The notes: generated from the letters alone by a model not told the origin. A stretch of 64,000 nucleotides of DNA from Micropterix aruncella (GCA_944548615.1 OX155978.1:4567588-4631587); one strand, 5' to 3'. Counted from the stretch's first letter, positions 20,745 to 31,702 are shown. Made by a program: numbers and translations.

Positions 20745-22032
20745 TATTGCATATACACACTTACAAAAAGCGGCCTGGCTTTATTGTTTATTCATCTATT
20801 TGTATATATTATTACTTATTTTCCACTTAAATTTATTGAATATAATGTAAAGTTTACTTTATTTTAGTCCATAATTGCATACATATTTTTTTTTCTACAA
20901 TTTTACTTAATTTGTGTAAACAACACATTTGTTACTCAACGAGAAATGCTGAAAAGGACTTTTTCACAATTCTAAAGGTAAAAAGCACATTTGCCCGAAG
21001 ACAATGTTTTTTATCGCCCCGAAAGTTTACAACTCACTATGTGAAACCACGAAAAACGTTAAAAATTATGTAACATTTAAAGGTAAACTAAAAAACTGGC
21101 TTCTAGATATTGGGCGTTCAAAAACTAAAGATCTTATTAATACTGTAGGTATTATATGTATTTTTTAAATTGTGCAATATTACATAATATTTTCTTATAT
21201 TATATCTATATATTATTACTTATTGTCCACTTAAATTTATTGAATATAATGTAAAGCTTATAAAATCGAAGACTTTCATAAAACCAGTCTACCCTAGACA
21301 ACGGCGGCTGCAACGTCACCGAAACGTCGGGTCCTACAAATTTCACGCGGTAAATTCGTTTTCTATCCTATTTATAATGTAAAGCTTACTTTATTTTAGT
21401 CTTTAATTGCATACACACGGCCCGGTGGCATAGTGGTTAGGTCGCCTGATCTTACATTGTAAGGTCCCGGGTTCGATTCCCAGCTGGGTCACCAATTTCC
21501 GTTGGGATCAAATTAACGGAATTGCATTTTCAATTCTGTCGATCGAATGCAATAACAAGACACACACTTACAGACATGTTACACGCACACATACATATAA
21601 CACGTCATAGTAGGGTTGGTTGTAAGAGATTGTCATATGACAATAAACCCGCCCATTGTGACATTTTCACAATAAAGAGTATAAACAAACAAACAAACAA
21701 ACAGACAAACATATTTTTTCTACTTTAAATTTTACTTTAATTTGTGTAAACAAAAAATCTGTTAGATTTAGAAATACTTGAAAATTGATCACCTTCGTCA
21801 GTTCGCGAGTTACAAAAATACAATTGATATAACACAGCACAGCCAGAGACAGACCTTCTAGGTCTAGTTGGTTGTGCGATTTCGCCTCATTCGGATATGC
21901 TAGCATATTTATATGCATAGAGCTTTGTTTTTCGCTATATTAATGTTTGTTCTTAATTATTCCTCATGTACAACAGTACGCATGTCCTTGTATTTTTTTT
22001 CTTGTACGTTATAAATAAATAAATAAATAAAT
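20745..22032 (+). mobile_element. LINE 3' end copies with internal duplication and a SINE insertion
   Basis: Coding remnant at 20935-21167 (FIAPKVYNSL, GKLKNWLLDIGRSKTKDLIN) matches the LINE at 62291-63445, but carries a frame break. Its 3' UTR words (TTGAATATAATGTAAAG, CTTTAATTTGTGTAAACAA) appear both before and after the coding piece. A 110-base foreign segment (about 21265-21370) and the SINE interrupt the tail, which ends in (AAAT)n at 22012-22032. Confidence 0.6.
21419..21715 (+). mobile_element. tRNA-derived SINE
   Basis: The 5' head folds like a tRNA. A 7-pair acceptor stem (21419-21425 with 21484-21490) is followed by A and CCA; the T arm is at 21467-21483. The A box TGGCATAGTGG (21426-21436) and B box GGTTCGATTCC (21470-21480) match RNA polymerase III consensus exactly. 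The anticodon loop lacks the U before the anticodon, so it is not a working tRNA gene. A unique body follows, then a 3' part with TTGTCATATGACAA and CAATAAAGAG, and an (ACAA)n tail. It is inserted in a LINE 3' UTR. Confidence 0.8.
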
Positions 22033-22039
22033 TGCCAAG

Positions 22040-22430
22040 CATACAATTTCATACATTTTGTTAAACTATTATTTTTTATTGAAAATATGGAGTTTTTATT
22101 ATTTTACTTAATAGCTGGAGTAGTTTTGTCAGTTTTAAATTATACATTTGGCGATCGTCATTATTTTATTTATTTATTTATTTTACATATACATTCAAAC
22201 GCATGAACACAACAGCACATGAATTGACAATTTAGAAAATGCCGTTGTATGGTTTTGTAAAATGATTATCTTTCAATTGTGCTAAGCAAAGAGCAGCCGA
22301 GCCCGCCTTGCTAGGCACCCCTGTGTTAAGGCGAGCTCACTTCGGGAGTCCCACTAGAGTGCCATTATATGTACATCTAAACAGTCGATATTAGAGTAAG
22401 GGCACGATCTCTGATGTATGACTACTACGT
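22040..22430 (-). other. Probable minus-strand LINE 3' UTR, AT-rich
   Basis: A (TTTA)n run at about 22165 followed by non-coding sequence looks like an inverted LINE tail, but no coding end is recognisable. The call is weak. Confidence 0.3.
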
Positions 22431-22439
22431 CACTGGTGA

Positions 22440-23555
22440 TATCATGACCACTGCCTTACTAGAATTGCGAAGACGAATGATCTAGGTGTTCTCTTTGATT
22501 CTCAGCTTACGTTCAAGGAGCACATCAGCGATTTATCTGAGTCCTCTTTTAAATTACTTTCGTTTTTCGGTTTCGGTTTCGTTATTCGGAACCTAAAGCA
22601 TTTTCACAGTATGTCACGCTTATGCATACATTGTATAATTCAATTGAAAGAAGTAGATTGGAAACGAATGCAGTTTTATGGAATCCATATGAGGATCTTT
22701 GTATCACTATGTTGGAAAAAAATCAAAAATGTTTTTACGCTTTCTATATTTCAAGCAATACAGATATTATTCCGACCTATACCCTACTATTTTTTTCTAG
22801 GCATGGTGGGCTATAATTCCTTTAAATTACGTAGAGAAATGCTCACCATGGCCAGTGCCGGATTAACCAATGTAGAGGCCATTAGGCCATCAAAATCTTG
22901 GGGCCCAACTGACGATAATTTATAACAATTATGCGATTTATTACAATTATACGATCAAAGAGGTTATCAAACATCTTCTACTTAGAATTTCAATTAAATG
23001 TTTTTTTTTCTATTAGAAAAAAAAACAAAAAATGTGATTGTAATGATTACTTGCTCAGGGGGCCCCAAACGGCATGGGCCCATAGACCAGGGCCCACTTG
23101 GTCTTATGGCTAATCCGGCACTGCCCATGACCAACGTTTTTAAGCTGTTTTAACGTTTGGTTAATGGCAAAGTTGATAATCCTAGCATGCTAGCGAAGGT
23201 TTGTCTCTTGGACACATATGTAAATGAGCAAAATATGCTCCGTTATATCAGATACAAGGATACTCAGAAGAGGCATATGAAAAGGTGCAACATTGAACCC
23301 TCTCAGTGGGAAAGTAAAGCGAAAGATCGCCCAGGATGGAGACTGCTAGTGCAGGGCAATGTAGATAATTTTGAAAAGAAGAGGCTGCTCGACTTAGATG
23401 CCAAGCGCGACGAGCTAAAGGCCCGACCACCGGCGGCCATAAAGTATAATTACGTCGATGGTGTCTTGACTTGCGCCAAATGTGCACGCACATTCAAAGC
23501 CAAGATCGGCTACATCAGTCACCTGAGGGCTCACCAGCAAAACCCCCAACAATAA
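22440..23555 (+). pseudogene. Composite LINE RT remnant, interrupted by a hAT-like MITE
   Basis: The plus strand reads NDLGVLFDSQLTFKEHISDL and later FKLRREMLTMA (22470-22852), then a MITE, then [25 protein letters not shown] (23135-23250). This is the RT thumb and C-terminal part of one LINE, with frameshifts. From about 23250 the frame changes character to [26 protein letters not shown] and ends with a C2H2 motif ([20 protein letters not shown]), the C-terminus of a different LINE group. The 132-codon frame 23157-23555 is thus a junction of two LINEs, not a zinc-finger gene. Confidence 0.7.
22853..23123. mobile_element. hAT-like MITE (CAGTGCCGGATTA family), complete
   Basis: Exact terminal inverted repeats CAGTGCCGGATTA / TAATCCGGCACTG bound 271 bases with inner GGGGCCC words. 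Flanking octamers ACCATGGC (22845-22852) and CCCATGAC (23124-23131) agree at six of eight positions, consistent with an aged 8-base hAT duplication. Removing it restores the LINE reading across the site. Confidence 0.75.
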
Positions 23556-23680
23556 AAAAAAGAATCTAGAATGCAATCGCTATGGCCGAATACGGCTAGA
23601 AGGATATATATATATTTTATGTAAATGAGCTATGTTCATAGAGGGTAACAGAAATAGAGAGCGGGAGTGCGAAGGCGGGC

Positions 23681-23936
23681 TGTGACTGAATGCGTTCACC
23701 GAATAGAAAGAGATATGGGCATATGAGACTCCCTCTATCCTTGTCTAGTTGCGCATGCGCGTTTATCCATAGCATAGCAGACTTATGGCGTTGAAGCGTT
23801 GCCATAGTGATATAAACGCGTTGCCATAGTGATATATGTACGTGTCTCCGCGAATGCACGACTAGACAAGGATGGAGGGGGTACTATAGGCTGCTGTCTC
23901 TTTCTATTCGGCTGACGCATTCTCATGCTGGTCACA
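23681..23936. mobile_element. Palindromic MITE
   Basis: Outer arms TGTGACTGAATGCGTTCACC...GAATAGAAAGAG and the reverse complement of CTCTTTCTATTCGGCTGACG...GGTCACA match, and inner arms CCTCTATCCTTGTCTAG / CTAGACAAGGATGGAGG match as well. A direct repetition CGTTGCCATAGTGATATA lies at the centre. No clear target duplication. Confidence 0.6.
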
Positions 23937-23984
23937 GGGTCTAGTAGTTATACGGTCAATGGTTGGGCAGCGTTCAGGAAACTA

Positions 23985-24100
23985 CGCCATATATTCTCGT
24001 CACGAATATCGCAGACCCTCAAGACAGATGTACCTATATAAACAGTGCGTGTTGCCAGTGATGACATACGGCACTGAGACGTGGTCGCTAACTCATACAC
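23985..24100 (+). pseudogene. RTE-type LINE fragment flanked by direct repeats
   Basis: The plus strand reads IFSSRISQTLKTDV, then QCVLPVMTYGTETWSLT with a frameshift between, the same RT region present at 28180-28235 (minus). Identical flanks GGGTCTAGTAGTTATACGGT lie before (about 23934) and after (about 24113) the piece. Confidence 0.6.
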
Positions 24101-24149
24101 CAGCTGGTCACGGGGTCTAGTAGTTATACGGTCAATGGCTATGTTCGGC

Positions 24150-25850
24150 AGCGTCAGACTTGGATATTTTTACAGCGAGCGCACATCTCTTCAAGGTACC
24201 TATGGGCATTGCGCTACCTGTTTAAGTTAGAAAAAGATCGATTGTTTTTATTTTTTATGTATTCTGTTACTTTTACTATTTTTGATGCTTCTAATTGCAT
24301 ATTTAATGCCTATTTAATATGTCTATTAACAATAGCATGTACTTAAAATAGTTGTTTTTTTAATACCTATTTATGTTTATAAATTGGGGTGTATGTACTG
24401 TAATGTTGATTTGTTTAACATATAAAAAAAATAATCACCCTGCCAATACGTAAGTTTATATAACATTTAGTAAATGGAATTTAAATGACAGTTTAAACAT
24501 TTCCATCTCGTATAGACATGGTCGCATTCTACACAAATAAATTACACATTCTACAAAATATTTTTTTTCTTTAGATCGGCTTTTTTCCAACAGCACTAGA
24601 AGAAATCAGTCCAAAGGAAATCTTTAAAGTTCAAATGAAAGGTTTTTAGAAATCGCCCTTACTTCTAAAGGCATTCAGAGCTCTCAGTATTGATACTCAC
24701 TCACATCACTATGAGTCTTTGAATGCATAAAGTTGATATTAAAAAAAATGGAAACTTGAAGACTCAAAAGGAAATTCATGGCACTCTTATTTACCAGAGA
24801 TAGGTACCTAGGCATAATTTAATACTACCCTGTCCATCTTTAAAATGATTTAAATCAGATTCAATTTACGTTGGAATGGTAGGTATGTTATAATAAACTA
24901 CACGACAATATTAAAATTATAAATAGAAACGGAAAAATAACCCAGTTAAGGTCCAAATTAAAAGGCTACCTTATTAAGATTGAATAGTATGATATCAACG
25001 AATTCTAATTAGGTTTTCGACAATTTCCATTTTGATTTTATTCATTTAGCTTGATATTATTACCATTGTTTTGACTATTATATTATTACGACTGTTTTAT
25101 TTTGTATCCGATAATCAATTGTATTTTGTATTTGACTGTTAAGTATATAATACGATTAATATAAATAATGTGGTGAGACGCTTAAAAAAATATAAAAAAT
25201 GAGCTAACGGCCAACCTTCAGTAAAGGATAGGCACTTCAAGAAGAGAAGAAGGCGAGACCCTTAAAAAACTTTTAGTATCGAATACTTACTTAACTACCT
25301 GCAGTAAAAGTTTTAGTCCTGAGAATGCACTCTTTTTTTAGAGCATTCCAAAAATGGCCGAAAGCAGTTTAATATTAGTTTTCTCAGGTCAATATCTAAA
25401 AAGGGACCGAATGAAAACAAGTGAAAATTTTACAGAATGTTGTTTATACACATAGACATATCTTTTAAAAAAATATGACTGAGACTCGACTGCATTTAGA
25501 GTAAAAGAGCAGCGGTTGGGCAAATTTTAATGAAAAATTTGGTTTGCGGAAAGTTTAATTGCTAATCTATTTATAAAGATATCGAAATAATTCAAAAACT
25601 ATTTAGCATGAAATGCACAACAAAACAGGGAAATAAAAAAAAATCAGCAACATGCCTGGGTGATTTGAAATGGATTGACCCCTAAACGATATATAATGTT
25701 TTGAAGATAATAATAATACACTTGATTTGATTTGATTTGCATGTTCACATTCTGTATAAATAAAGCTTTCTATCTTTTTATAAATGGAATTGTAATGAGC
25801 AAACAAATTTCAAGCAAACAATTAAGTATTCATGAAATGTAATATATACC
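24150..25850. other. AT-rich DNA, no gene seen
   Basis: Contains a few LINE-tail-like runs and a (TTTGA)n-type run near 25725 but no coherent coding frame, splice pattern or element ends that I can support. Confidence 0.4.
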
Positions 25851-25999
25851 TACGTCTTTAGACTTTCCTTCCGTGTAAAGGTTCCATCACATTCTATATT
25901 CATGGAATACAAAAGTTTGCCATGAACTGCATTTAAACGCCTTTTTAGATATCCTTCTTGCGTAAAGGAACGATCACACTCCATACAACAAAACATCTA
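25850..25999 (-). pseudogene. Two decayed C2H2 fingers behind the zinc-finger stop codon
   Basis: Directly after the tandem TAG TAG (25997-26002), the same frame continues with CCMECDRSFTQEGYLKRRLN and AVH, then ECDGTFTRKESLKT and a further TAG. The first cysteine pair falls exactly 29 residues after that of finger 5. Finger 6 has lost one zinc-binding histidine (Arg instead), and finger 7 has lost its first cysteine (Asn). This is the former C-terminus of a longer protein. Confidence 0.75.
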
Positions 26000-26764
26000 C
26001 TAGTTGATGTGAACTCTTTCAATGTGTGTCTTTAGATTCCTTTTACATAAAAACGAACGGTCACATTCTGCACACGAAAACTTCTTCAGTTTTAGATGAA
26101 CAGCGTCTACGTGGTTCTTTAGAACTATCTGTTGTGAAAAGGCGTGACTGCATTCCTGACAAATATATTTCCTCAATTTTAGATGAACGGCCTCTACGTG
26201 CTGCTTTAGATGTGCTTGTTGTGAAAAGGCGTGGCCGCAATCCTGACAAACAAATTTCTTTAATTTCAGATGTACGGCTTCTATATGCTTCTTTAGTTGT
26301 GCTTGTTGAGAAAACGCGCGACTGCATTCCTGACACACATATTTCTTTGATTTCATGTGAACAGTACTTATATGTCTCGTTAAATTATGTTTGTACGAAA
26401 ACGTTTTCTCACATTCCGGACACGTAACATATTTTCTTTTCTCTGACCCTTCTTCATGAAACTCTACTATATTCCCTCTATGATCTGCAGGAAAATCTGT
26501 TTTGTCGAAATCTATTGCCACCGTTTCAATTGCGACATTTTCACTTTCACTGGGTATAAATCGCTCATCGCTCCCACTTGTGCTACTATTTGGCTCTGAT
26601 TTAATGAAGCACGTCTCTTCCTTTACAATATTCCTCTTGTCATCAGAATATGTCGGAAGAATATTTTCACCAGAGCCATCGTAATCCAGTACCTCAGTTT
26701 TTATTACGACACTTTCTTTTATTTTCACTGTTACGCCGCTAGAATTACCGACAATATTCATCAT
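26000..26764 (-). CDS. C2H2 zinc-finger protein, five fingers (254 aa)
   Basis: Probable nuclear DNA-binding transcription factor. Residues 1-110 are acidic and contain three sumoylation-type motifs: IKTE (21-24), VKEE (47-50) and IKSE (54-57). Five C2H2 fingers follow at 115-136, 144-165, 173-194, 202-223 and 231-252, all with spacing C-x2-C-x12-H-x4-H and an exact 29-residue period. The linkers read VHLKLKKF or VHMKSKKY rather than the classic TGEKP. Fingers 2-4 share AFSQQ, so they arose by recent duplication. The start chosen is the first of two ATGs. The frame is intronless. It ends in two adjacent TAG codons, beyond which two more finger remnants persist, so it is either a truncated but usable gene or a young pseudogene. 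Target genes are unknown. Confidence 0.85.
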   Translation of the reverse strand: MMNIVGNSSGVTVKIKESVVIKTEVLDYDGSGENILPTYSDDKRNIVKEETCFIKSEPNSSTSGSDERFIPSESENVAIETVAIDFDKTDFPADHRGNIVEFHEEGSEKRKYVTCPECEKTFSYKHNLTRHISTVHMKSKKYVCQECSRAFSQQAQLKKHIEAVHLKLKKFVCQDCGHAFSQQAHLKQHVEAVHLKLRKYICQECSHAFSQQIVLKNHVDAVHLKLKKFSCAECDRSFLCKRNLKTHIERVHIN

Positions 26765-27780
26765 GCTATTTTCAGTTCAATACGATCAAAACACTATTTT
26801 GACAGTTGATAGTGTTGCCAGGATATAAGTATTTGTTTCCTCTTCAGTAAAACACGTTAGGCATTTATAAGTTAGTCGTTATAGAAGTCGAATAGAAATA
26901 GTCATACAAAATATTTTCCTATTATTTAATTTTAGTTATTACATTTTAATAATTTTAACACGACTATTTAAAATTTTATTTAATTTAACACAATTATGTT
27001 TTTCCGCATTCTGTTTCAATTTATCTATTTTCCTTATTCTATTTAAATTATTTCCTATCGATATTATTAGTTAGTTATGATTAGTTATAACTTATTTGTG
27101 ATTATTATGTTACTATAAATGTTTTTTTCTTTGAACTTGCCTAAATATACGTACATAAACAAGTAAATATATTAAAAAGAATAAAAACACGACTGATGAT
27201 ACAGAAAGTGAACTATTGGATATATAACAAGGTAGAGAGGACGAGTAAAGTAAAGTATTGTCTCCTTTTTAACTTTAATAAAATCAATCTTATTTTGTTG
27301 TTATGTTCAATTGAAATCAAATTATATTTAATTATTCATCTTTTCATCCTGATATATTTTGATTATCTTCTTTATACATTGATGCACTGCATCTTTCATT
27401 ATCTTAATGACATTTGATTGAAACCTCAAACAATTATATAAAATTTAACGCCCTCTTATACTCTTTTGTATGTACTCTTTCGAACTATCTTTTTACATTA
27501 GTACCACTTCTGGTCGCTTGATGTAATTTAGTGTTTATTAGTGTAAACAAAATTGATGAGAGCGATTTGACCCCTTCCCATGTATTGAGCGATTTTTGCC
27601 CATAATCAACCATTATCCTGAAGGTCTAAGCTTAAAAATATATATTTCATTGAGGTACCCGATTTTACGTTAGCTTCTGGAATCATTTGTAGTACTTTAC
27701 TTGTAATAATTATTTTAATTACGGTTATTTTATGAAATATTTGTGGTTTACGTATTTATCATATACAGACTGGCCAGAAA
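26765..27780. other. AT-rich DNA upstream of the zinc-finger gene
   Basis: The first bases would hold the 5' UTR and promoter of the minus-strand zinc-finger gene. I see no firm TATA box or other gene. Confidence 0.4.
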
Positions 27781-27782
27781 AA

Positions 27783-28235
27783 GTCATCATCATCATCATC
27801 ATCAGCCGGTAGACGTCCACTGTTGGACATAGGCCTCCCCATAGAATGCCATGACCAGCGGTCTTGAGCCACCTCCATCGACCTGTTTTCTGCGACCTTG
27901 GCTATGTCGTCGGTCCATCTCGTGGGGGGCCGTCCCACAACTCGTCTGCCGGTTCGTGGTCGCCATTCGAGAACCTTTTCCCCCCACGGTTGTCGGTTCT
28001 GCGAGCTATATTGCTTGCCCGTTGCCATTTCAAGTTGGCAATTTTACGATCTATATCAGTGACCTTGGTTCTTCTGTGGATTTCCTCATTTCGGATCCTA
28101 TCACGCAGTGAAACTCCAAGCATTGCTCTCTCCATGGCTCGTTGCGCAACTTTGAACTGGTGTATGAGGCCAATAGTTAGCGACCACGTCTCAGTGCCGT
28201 ATGCCATCACTGGCAACACGCACTGAATTGGATTT
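27783..28235 (-). pseudogene. RTE-type LINE C-terminus with trinucleotide tail
   Basis: Minus-strand frames read QCVLPVMAYGTETWSLT, AQRAMERAMLGVSLRDRIRN, RRTKVTDI, LEWRPRTGRRVVGRPPTRWT and end near AYVQQWTSTG, followed by a (GAT)n tail (27783-27802 on the plus strand). At least one frameshift separates the two halves. The wording and repeat tail are those of RTE elements. 5' truncated. Confidence 0.8.
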
Positions 28236-28320
28236 GGAAGGTTGATTAGGATTAATAAACGCTTATTAAAAGTTACAATCAAATCAATTTTAGGTGGTAC
28301 GAAGTTCACCGGGTCATCTA
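28236..28320 (+). mobile_element. Helitron 3' end fragment
   Basis: The segment ends GGTGGTACGAAGTTCACCGG and then GTCATCTAG before a T. GGTG/CACC can pair as the short hairpin expected just before a Helitron CTAG end. The same terminus occurs at 32953-32981. Confidence 0.55.
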
Positions 28321-28475
28321 GTATAATTATAATAAAGAGTGTCTGATTTACCTACTACTACTAATATTAAAAGAGCTAATTAATTATTGAAATATTTGGA
28401 TTGTGATGAAAGCACAAGTTATCATATTTAGTTAAATTTTGAAGAAGTTTATAGTTTTTGTTCCCTTTTATGTAA

Positions 28476-28873
28476 TCTATATAAATAAAAATGAAATGCT
28501 GTTCGTTGGTAAGCGCAAAATAAGTTGAACGACTGAACCGATTTGGCATTTTTAAAAAAAATTCTTAATAGTCCAAATAATGTTCTAATGGAAAGGAAAT
28601 TAAGAAAAGTTTCCTGGAAAATTCGAAAATTGGGGGAAAACTGTGCTTTTTTGAAAGTGGAGTTTGGAAGGGGGTTGGGGGGAGTTTGGCAGGGGGGAGT
28701 TGAGGGGTTCAGTCCGGGGGGGGGGGGGGTGGTCTGATTTCCGGGAAAGTCTTGAGATGACAATCGATTTTTTACTTAGTTTACATATTCCAATCGCTTT
28801 TCACAAATTCAGAAAACGGTCACAAATACATTTATTGAAATTTGGACAGGATAACGTCTGTCGGGTCAGCTAG
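28476..28873 (+). mobile_element. Non-autonomous Helitron
   Basis: Begins TCTATATAAATAAAAATGAA after an A and ends GTCTGTCGGGTCAGCTAG before a T, which fits Helitron rules (5' TC, 3' CTAG, insertion between A and T). It carries long G runs and the module CCGGGAAAGTCTTGAGATG. No Rep/helicase coding. Confidence 0.7.
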
Positions 28874-29560
28874 TTAAAAATAATAAACACATAAATACTG
28901 CAATATACTGTTTCATTTATATATATAATATAAATTGACACCCATTTGATTTTTCATATTAGTATTACACAAACATTTAATTTTAGATTAATAGGCGTTA
29001 ATCATGCGTCAATTTTTCGCATGATTATTTTTATGTTTATCATATCTTTTATGCTCAGCATTATGATTATCTTTCTATGGTTAAGGTATGGAATTGTAAT
29101 CGAGAACAGAATATTTATTTATTTTATTTATTTAATTGCAGCTGTTATAAAAAACATATACAAAAAAAACAAGAACACACAGATTAAAAATTAAAACTAT
29201 AAATAGACAAAGACTATGAAATAAAGCTACAAACGCTGCAAATTAGGGGTATCCTCAGGATATCTCTTATCCTGGTTTTCAGGACACACCTATTAATTAT
29301 TGATACATAGGTATATGATTTTTAAAATAAAATAGCCAAATCAAATAAATCTTAAAACAAAAAATCCAAATAATCATAATCAAATAAATACACAAATCGA
29401 AATAATCAAAATCAAGATATTTAACATCAAATGATATTAAAAGAAAATAACATAATTACATAAATTTAATAATCTACATATAATAAATCAAAAATAATCA
29501 AAATCAAAATATTTAACATTAAATAATCAGGTTACAAATTAATAAATAAACGAAGACAAT
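28874..29560. other. AT-rich DNA, no gene seen
   Basis: Contains repeated AAATAATCAAAATCAA-like words before the LINE coding piece at 29589. Otherwise nothing recognisable. Confidence 0.4.
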
Positions 29561-29588
29561 AGTAATAATCTTCAAAGCTCAAAGTAAC

Positions 29589-30398
29589 TTGGAACTGGCT
29601 AAAACTTGGATCGACAACCATATTTTAACGCTAAATGCTGCGAAATCAAAATTTATCACTTTCAGCTTGCGGGGAAATCCCAGCCAGGTTCTCAACCAAA
29701 CACTTGCCATTCATACCGACAAATGCTTGGATAAGAATAGATGTGTATGTACTAAATTAAGCAAATCTGCAACAGTCTCCTACTTAGGCATAACGGTAGA
29801 TGAGAAGCTATGTTGGGAAAATCAGATTGCAAATTCGAGTTCGAGAATTAGAAAGCTGGTTTATGTATTTCTTCGGCTGCGCAACATTCTGTCCAAAACA
29901 ACCATAAGAATGGTATACATGGCCTTGTGTCAGAGTATTTTGTCCTACGGAGTCGCGGCATGGGGCGCTACTACTAATGATAATCTGGATAGATTGACAA
30001 AAGCGCAGAAATTATTATTGAGAGTAATTCACAGGAAAAACCGGCGTCATCCATCTGCCTTGTTATTTTCCCAATCCCATGTGCTATTAGCTAAACAGTT
30101 ATTCATTAAGCAAGCGCTTCTTGCATTCTACAAATCTAGAGATGACCACGCCCGAACTCAAAACAATCTGAACACAAGAATGTCCGCGAGTATCAATTAT
30201 ATAATTCCGTCAGTCAGGACAACATTTGCCCAGAGACATATATTCTACATAGCCCCAAAATTATATAATTCCCTTAGTGAAGACATGAAAAATTATCCTA
30301 ACATAAAAATATTTAAAGCAAACCTTAATAGATGGCTACTTAACAAGGGATATGTAAAATCTGATCAACTTCTTTGCAACGCACGACAATTTATTTAG
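29589..30398 (+). pseudogene. LINE reverse transcriptase C-terminal part (269 codons open)
   Basis: Contains the RT palm-to-thumb end (LNAAKSKFITFSLR, SYLGITVDEKLCWENQI) and the C-terminal domain (RMVYMALCQSILSYGVAAWG, KAQKLLLRVIHRKNRRHPSA, TFAQRHIFYIAPKLYNSLSE, FKANLNRWLLNKGY). The frame is open but lacks the endonuclease and the RT active site, so it is a 5'-truncated copy. The AT-rich tail continues to about 30755. The same protein type is found at 62300-62929 and, minus strand, at 38700-39240. Confidence 0.75.
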
Positions 30399-30803
30399 TA
30401 TCACTTATCTATTTTTCTTAATTAAATTTTATTAAATTACAACTATAAATGTATATATTTATTACATAGCTATATTTTTTATAAAATTGGTATATTTATG
30501 TGTATATACAGGTGGTGGGTCCAAATAATTTATTTTAAAAAAACACTTCATTTCTTAAAATTGCATAAAAATATGCACATCTAGAGACGGGCCAAATTAT
30601 CGCCTAGTTAGATGTGCTATTGGCAGTAAAGGTCATGTAAGATGTGTTAAACCTCCCTATATTAATTATTAAATAATTTATATAATTATTATAAGATTAC
30701 ATGACCTATGAATGAACTGTATACCTAATCCTATGTACCTAAATAAATAAATAAAATAAATAATTAGCAATAGTTATTTTAAAATAAAATCAAATTATGA
30801 CAT

Positions 30804-31190
30804 CTAAATATCTTCCTTTAATAATAAACTTTTAAAGTGGTCCTTAAATACTGCAATTGATTTCGATCGCAAAGCCATTCCCAACCGATTCCATACAACC
30901 GCAGAATAATACGAAAAGCTGCACTGGAAATGTGTAGTTTTATGCTTGGGTATTATAGCAAGTTGTTCGCGTGCCCGTGTTGAATGGACATGCCGGTTAC
31001 GGGACCACGTCATAATCGAGTAAAGATATCGCGGCTGTTTATTGCGTACTACCTTGAGTACAAGGGTCGCAAGATGGAGCTGCCTTCTTTTACTCATATT
31101 CAACATGGAAGCTTTCGCAAGGAATGGTGACACATGATGACGTGGAGGAATCTCAATGTATATTGTGTGTAAATATGTGTTAATTGTCAA
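30804..31190 (-). pseudogene. LINE RT C-terminal fragment
   Basis: Minus-strand frame of 128 codons with SKRRQLHLATLVLKVVRNKQ, PRYLYSIMTW, FSYYSAVVWNRLGMALRSKS and FKDHFKSLLLKEDI, the pattern of a CR1/Jockey-like RT end. Its 5' side is broken. Confidence 0.7.
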
Positions 31191-31257
31191 TTGTAAATAT
31201 GTAAATATGTGTCAATTGTCAATGAAATTCGCACATCCAACAATTAGCTATATGTAG

Positions 31258-31702
31258 CTCGATATACTCTATTAAAAAAATCAGAAGTCTTTGTGGTTTT
31301 ACAGCAGCCAAATCAGTATTCTTTGTGTTTTTTAACTCATTAATGACTTATGGACTACTATTTTGGGGAAATGTCGCAACCAGTAAAAGAATCTTTCTTT
31401 TGCAAAAGAGAGCACTGCACAGCATGTATCAGGTAACGACTAGGACCTCATGCAAATAATATTTCAGTAAGGCAAGGGTAATGACTATGTATTCGGCGTT
31501 CATATACAAGTGTTTAATGTATGCTAGACAGAACCTCGCAGAAACTGCAATTAATGCAGACATTCACTCGCATCATACCCGCGGTAGCTCCCTTTTATGC
31601 GTACCCCGAATACGACTGGCAAAAGTACAGAAAAGCTACTTGTACCTTAGCATTAAATTATATAATCTACTCCATACATTTTTAAACAGATGGAGGACAT
31701 AA
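31258..31702 (+). pseudogene. LINE RT C-terminal fragment, second group
   Basis: Reads KKIRSLCGFTAAKSVFFVFF, LMTYGLLFWGNVATSKRIFL, LQKRALHSMYQ, then a frame break, then YSAFIYKCLMYARQNLAETA and IKLYNLLHTFLNRWRT. The FWGN and QKRA words place it with the host LINE at 62040-62290/63451-63723 and the piece at 55003-55372. Confidence 0.65.

Noticed and set aside
21419..21494. A functional tRNA gene
   Set aside because: Acceptor and T arm are good, but the anticodon loop lacks U33 and the sequence continues into a SINE body with a LINE-like tail and ACAA repeats.
23157..23555. Host C2H2 zinc-finger gene
   Set aside because: The single C2H2 motif with preceding RYKD...DRPGWR wording is the known C-terminal end of a LINE polyprotein, joined here to another LINE.
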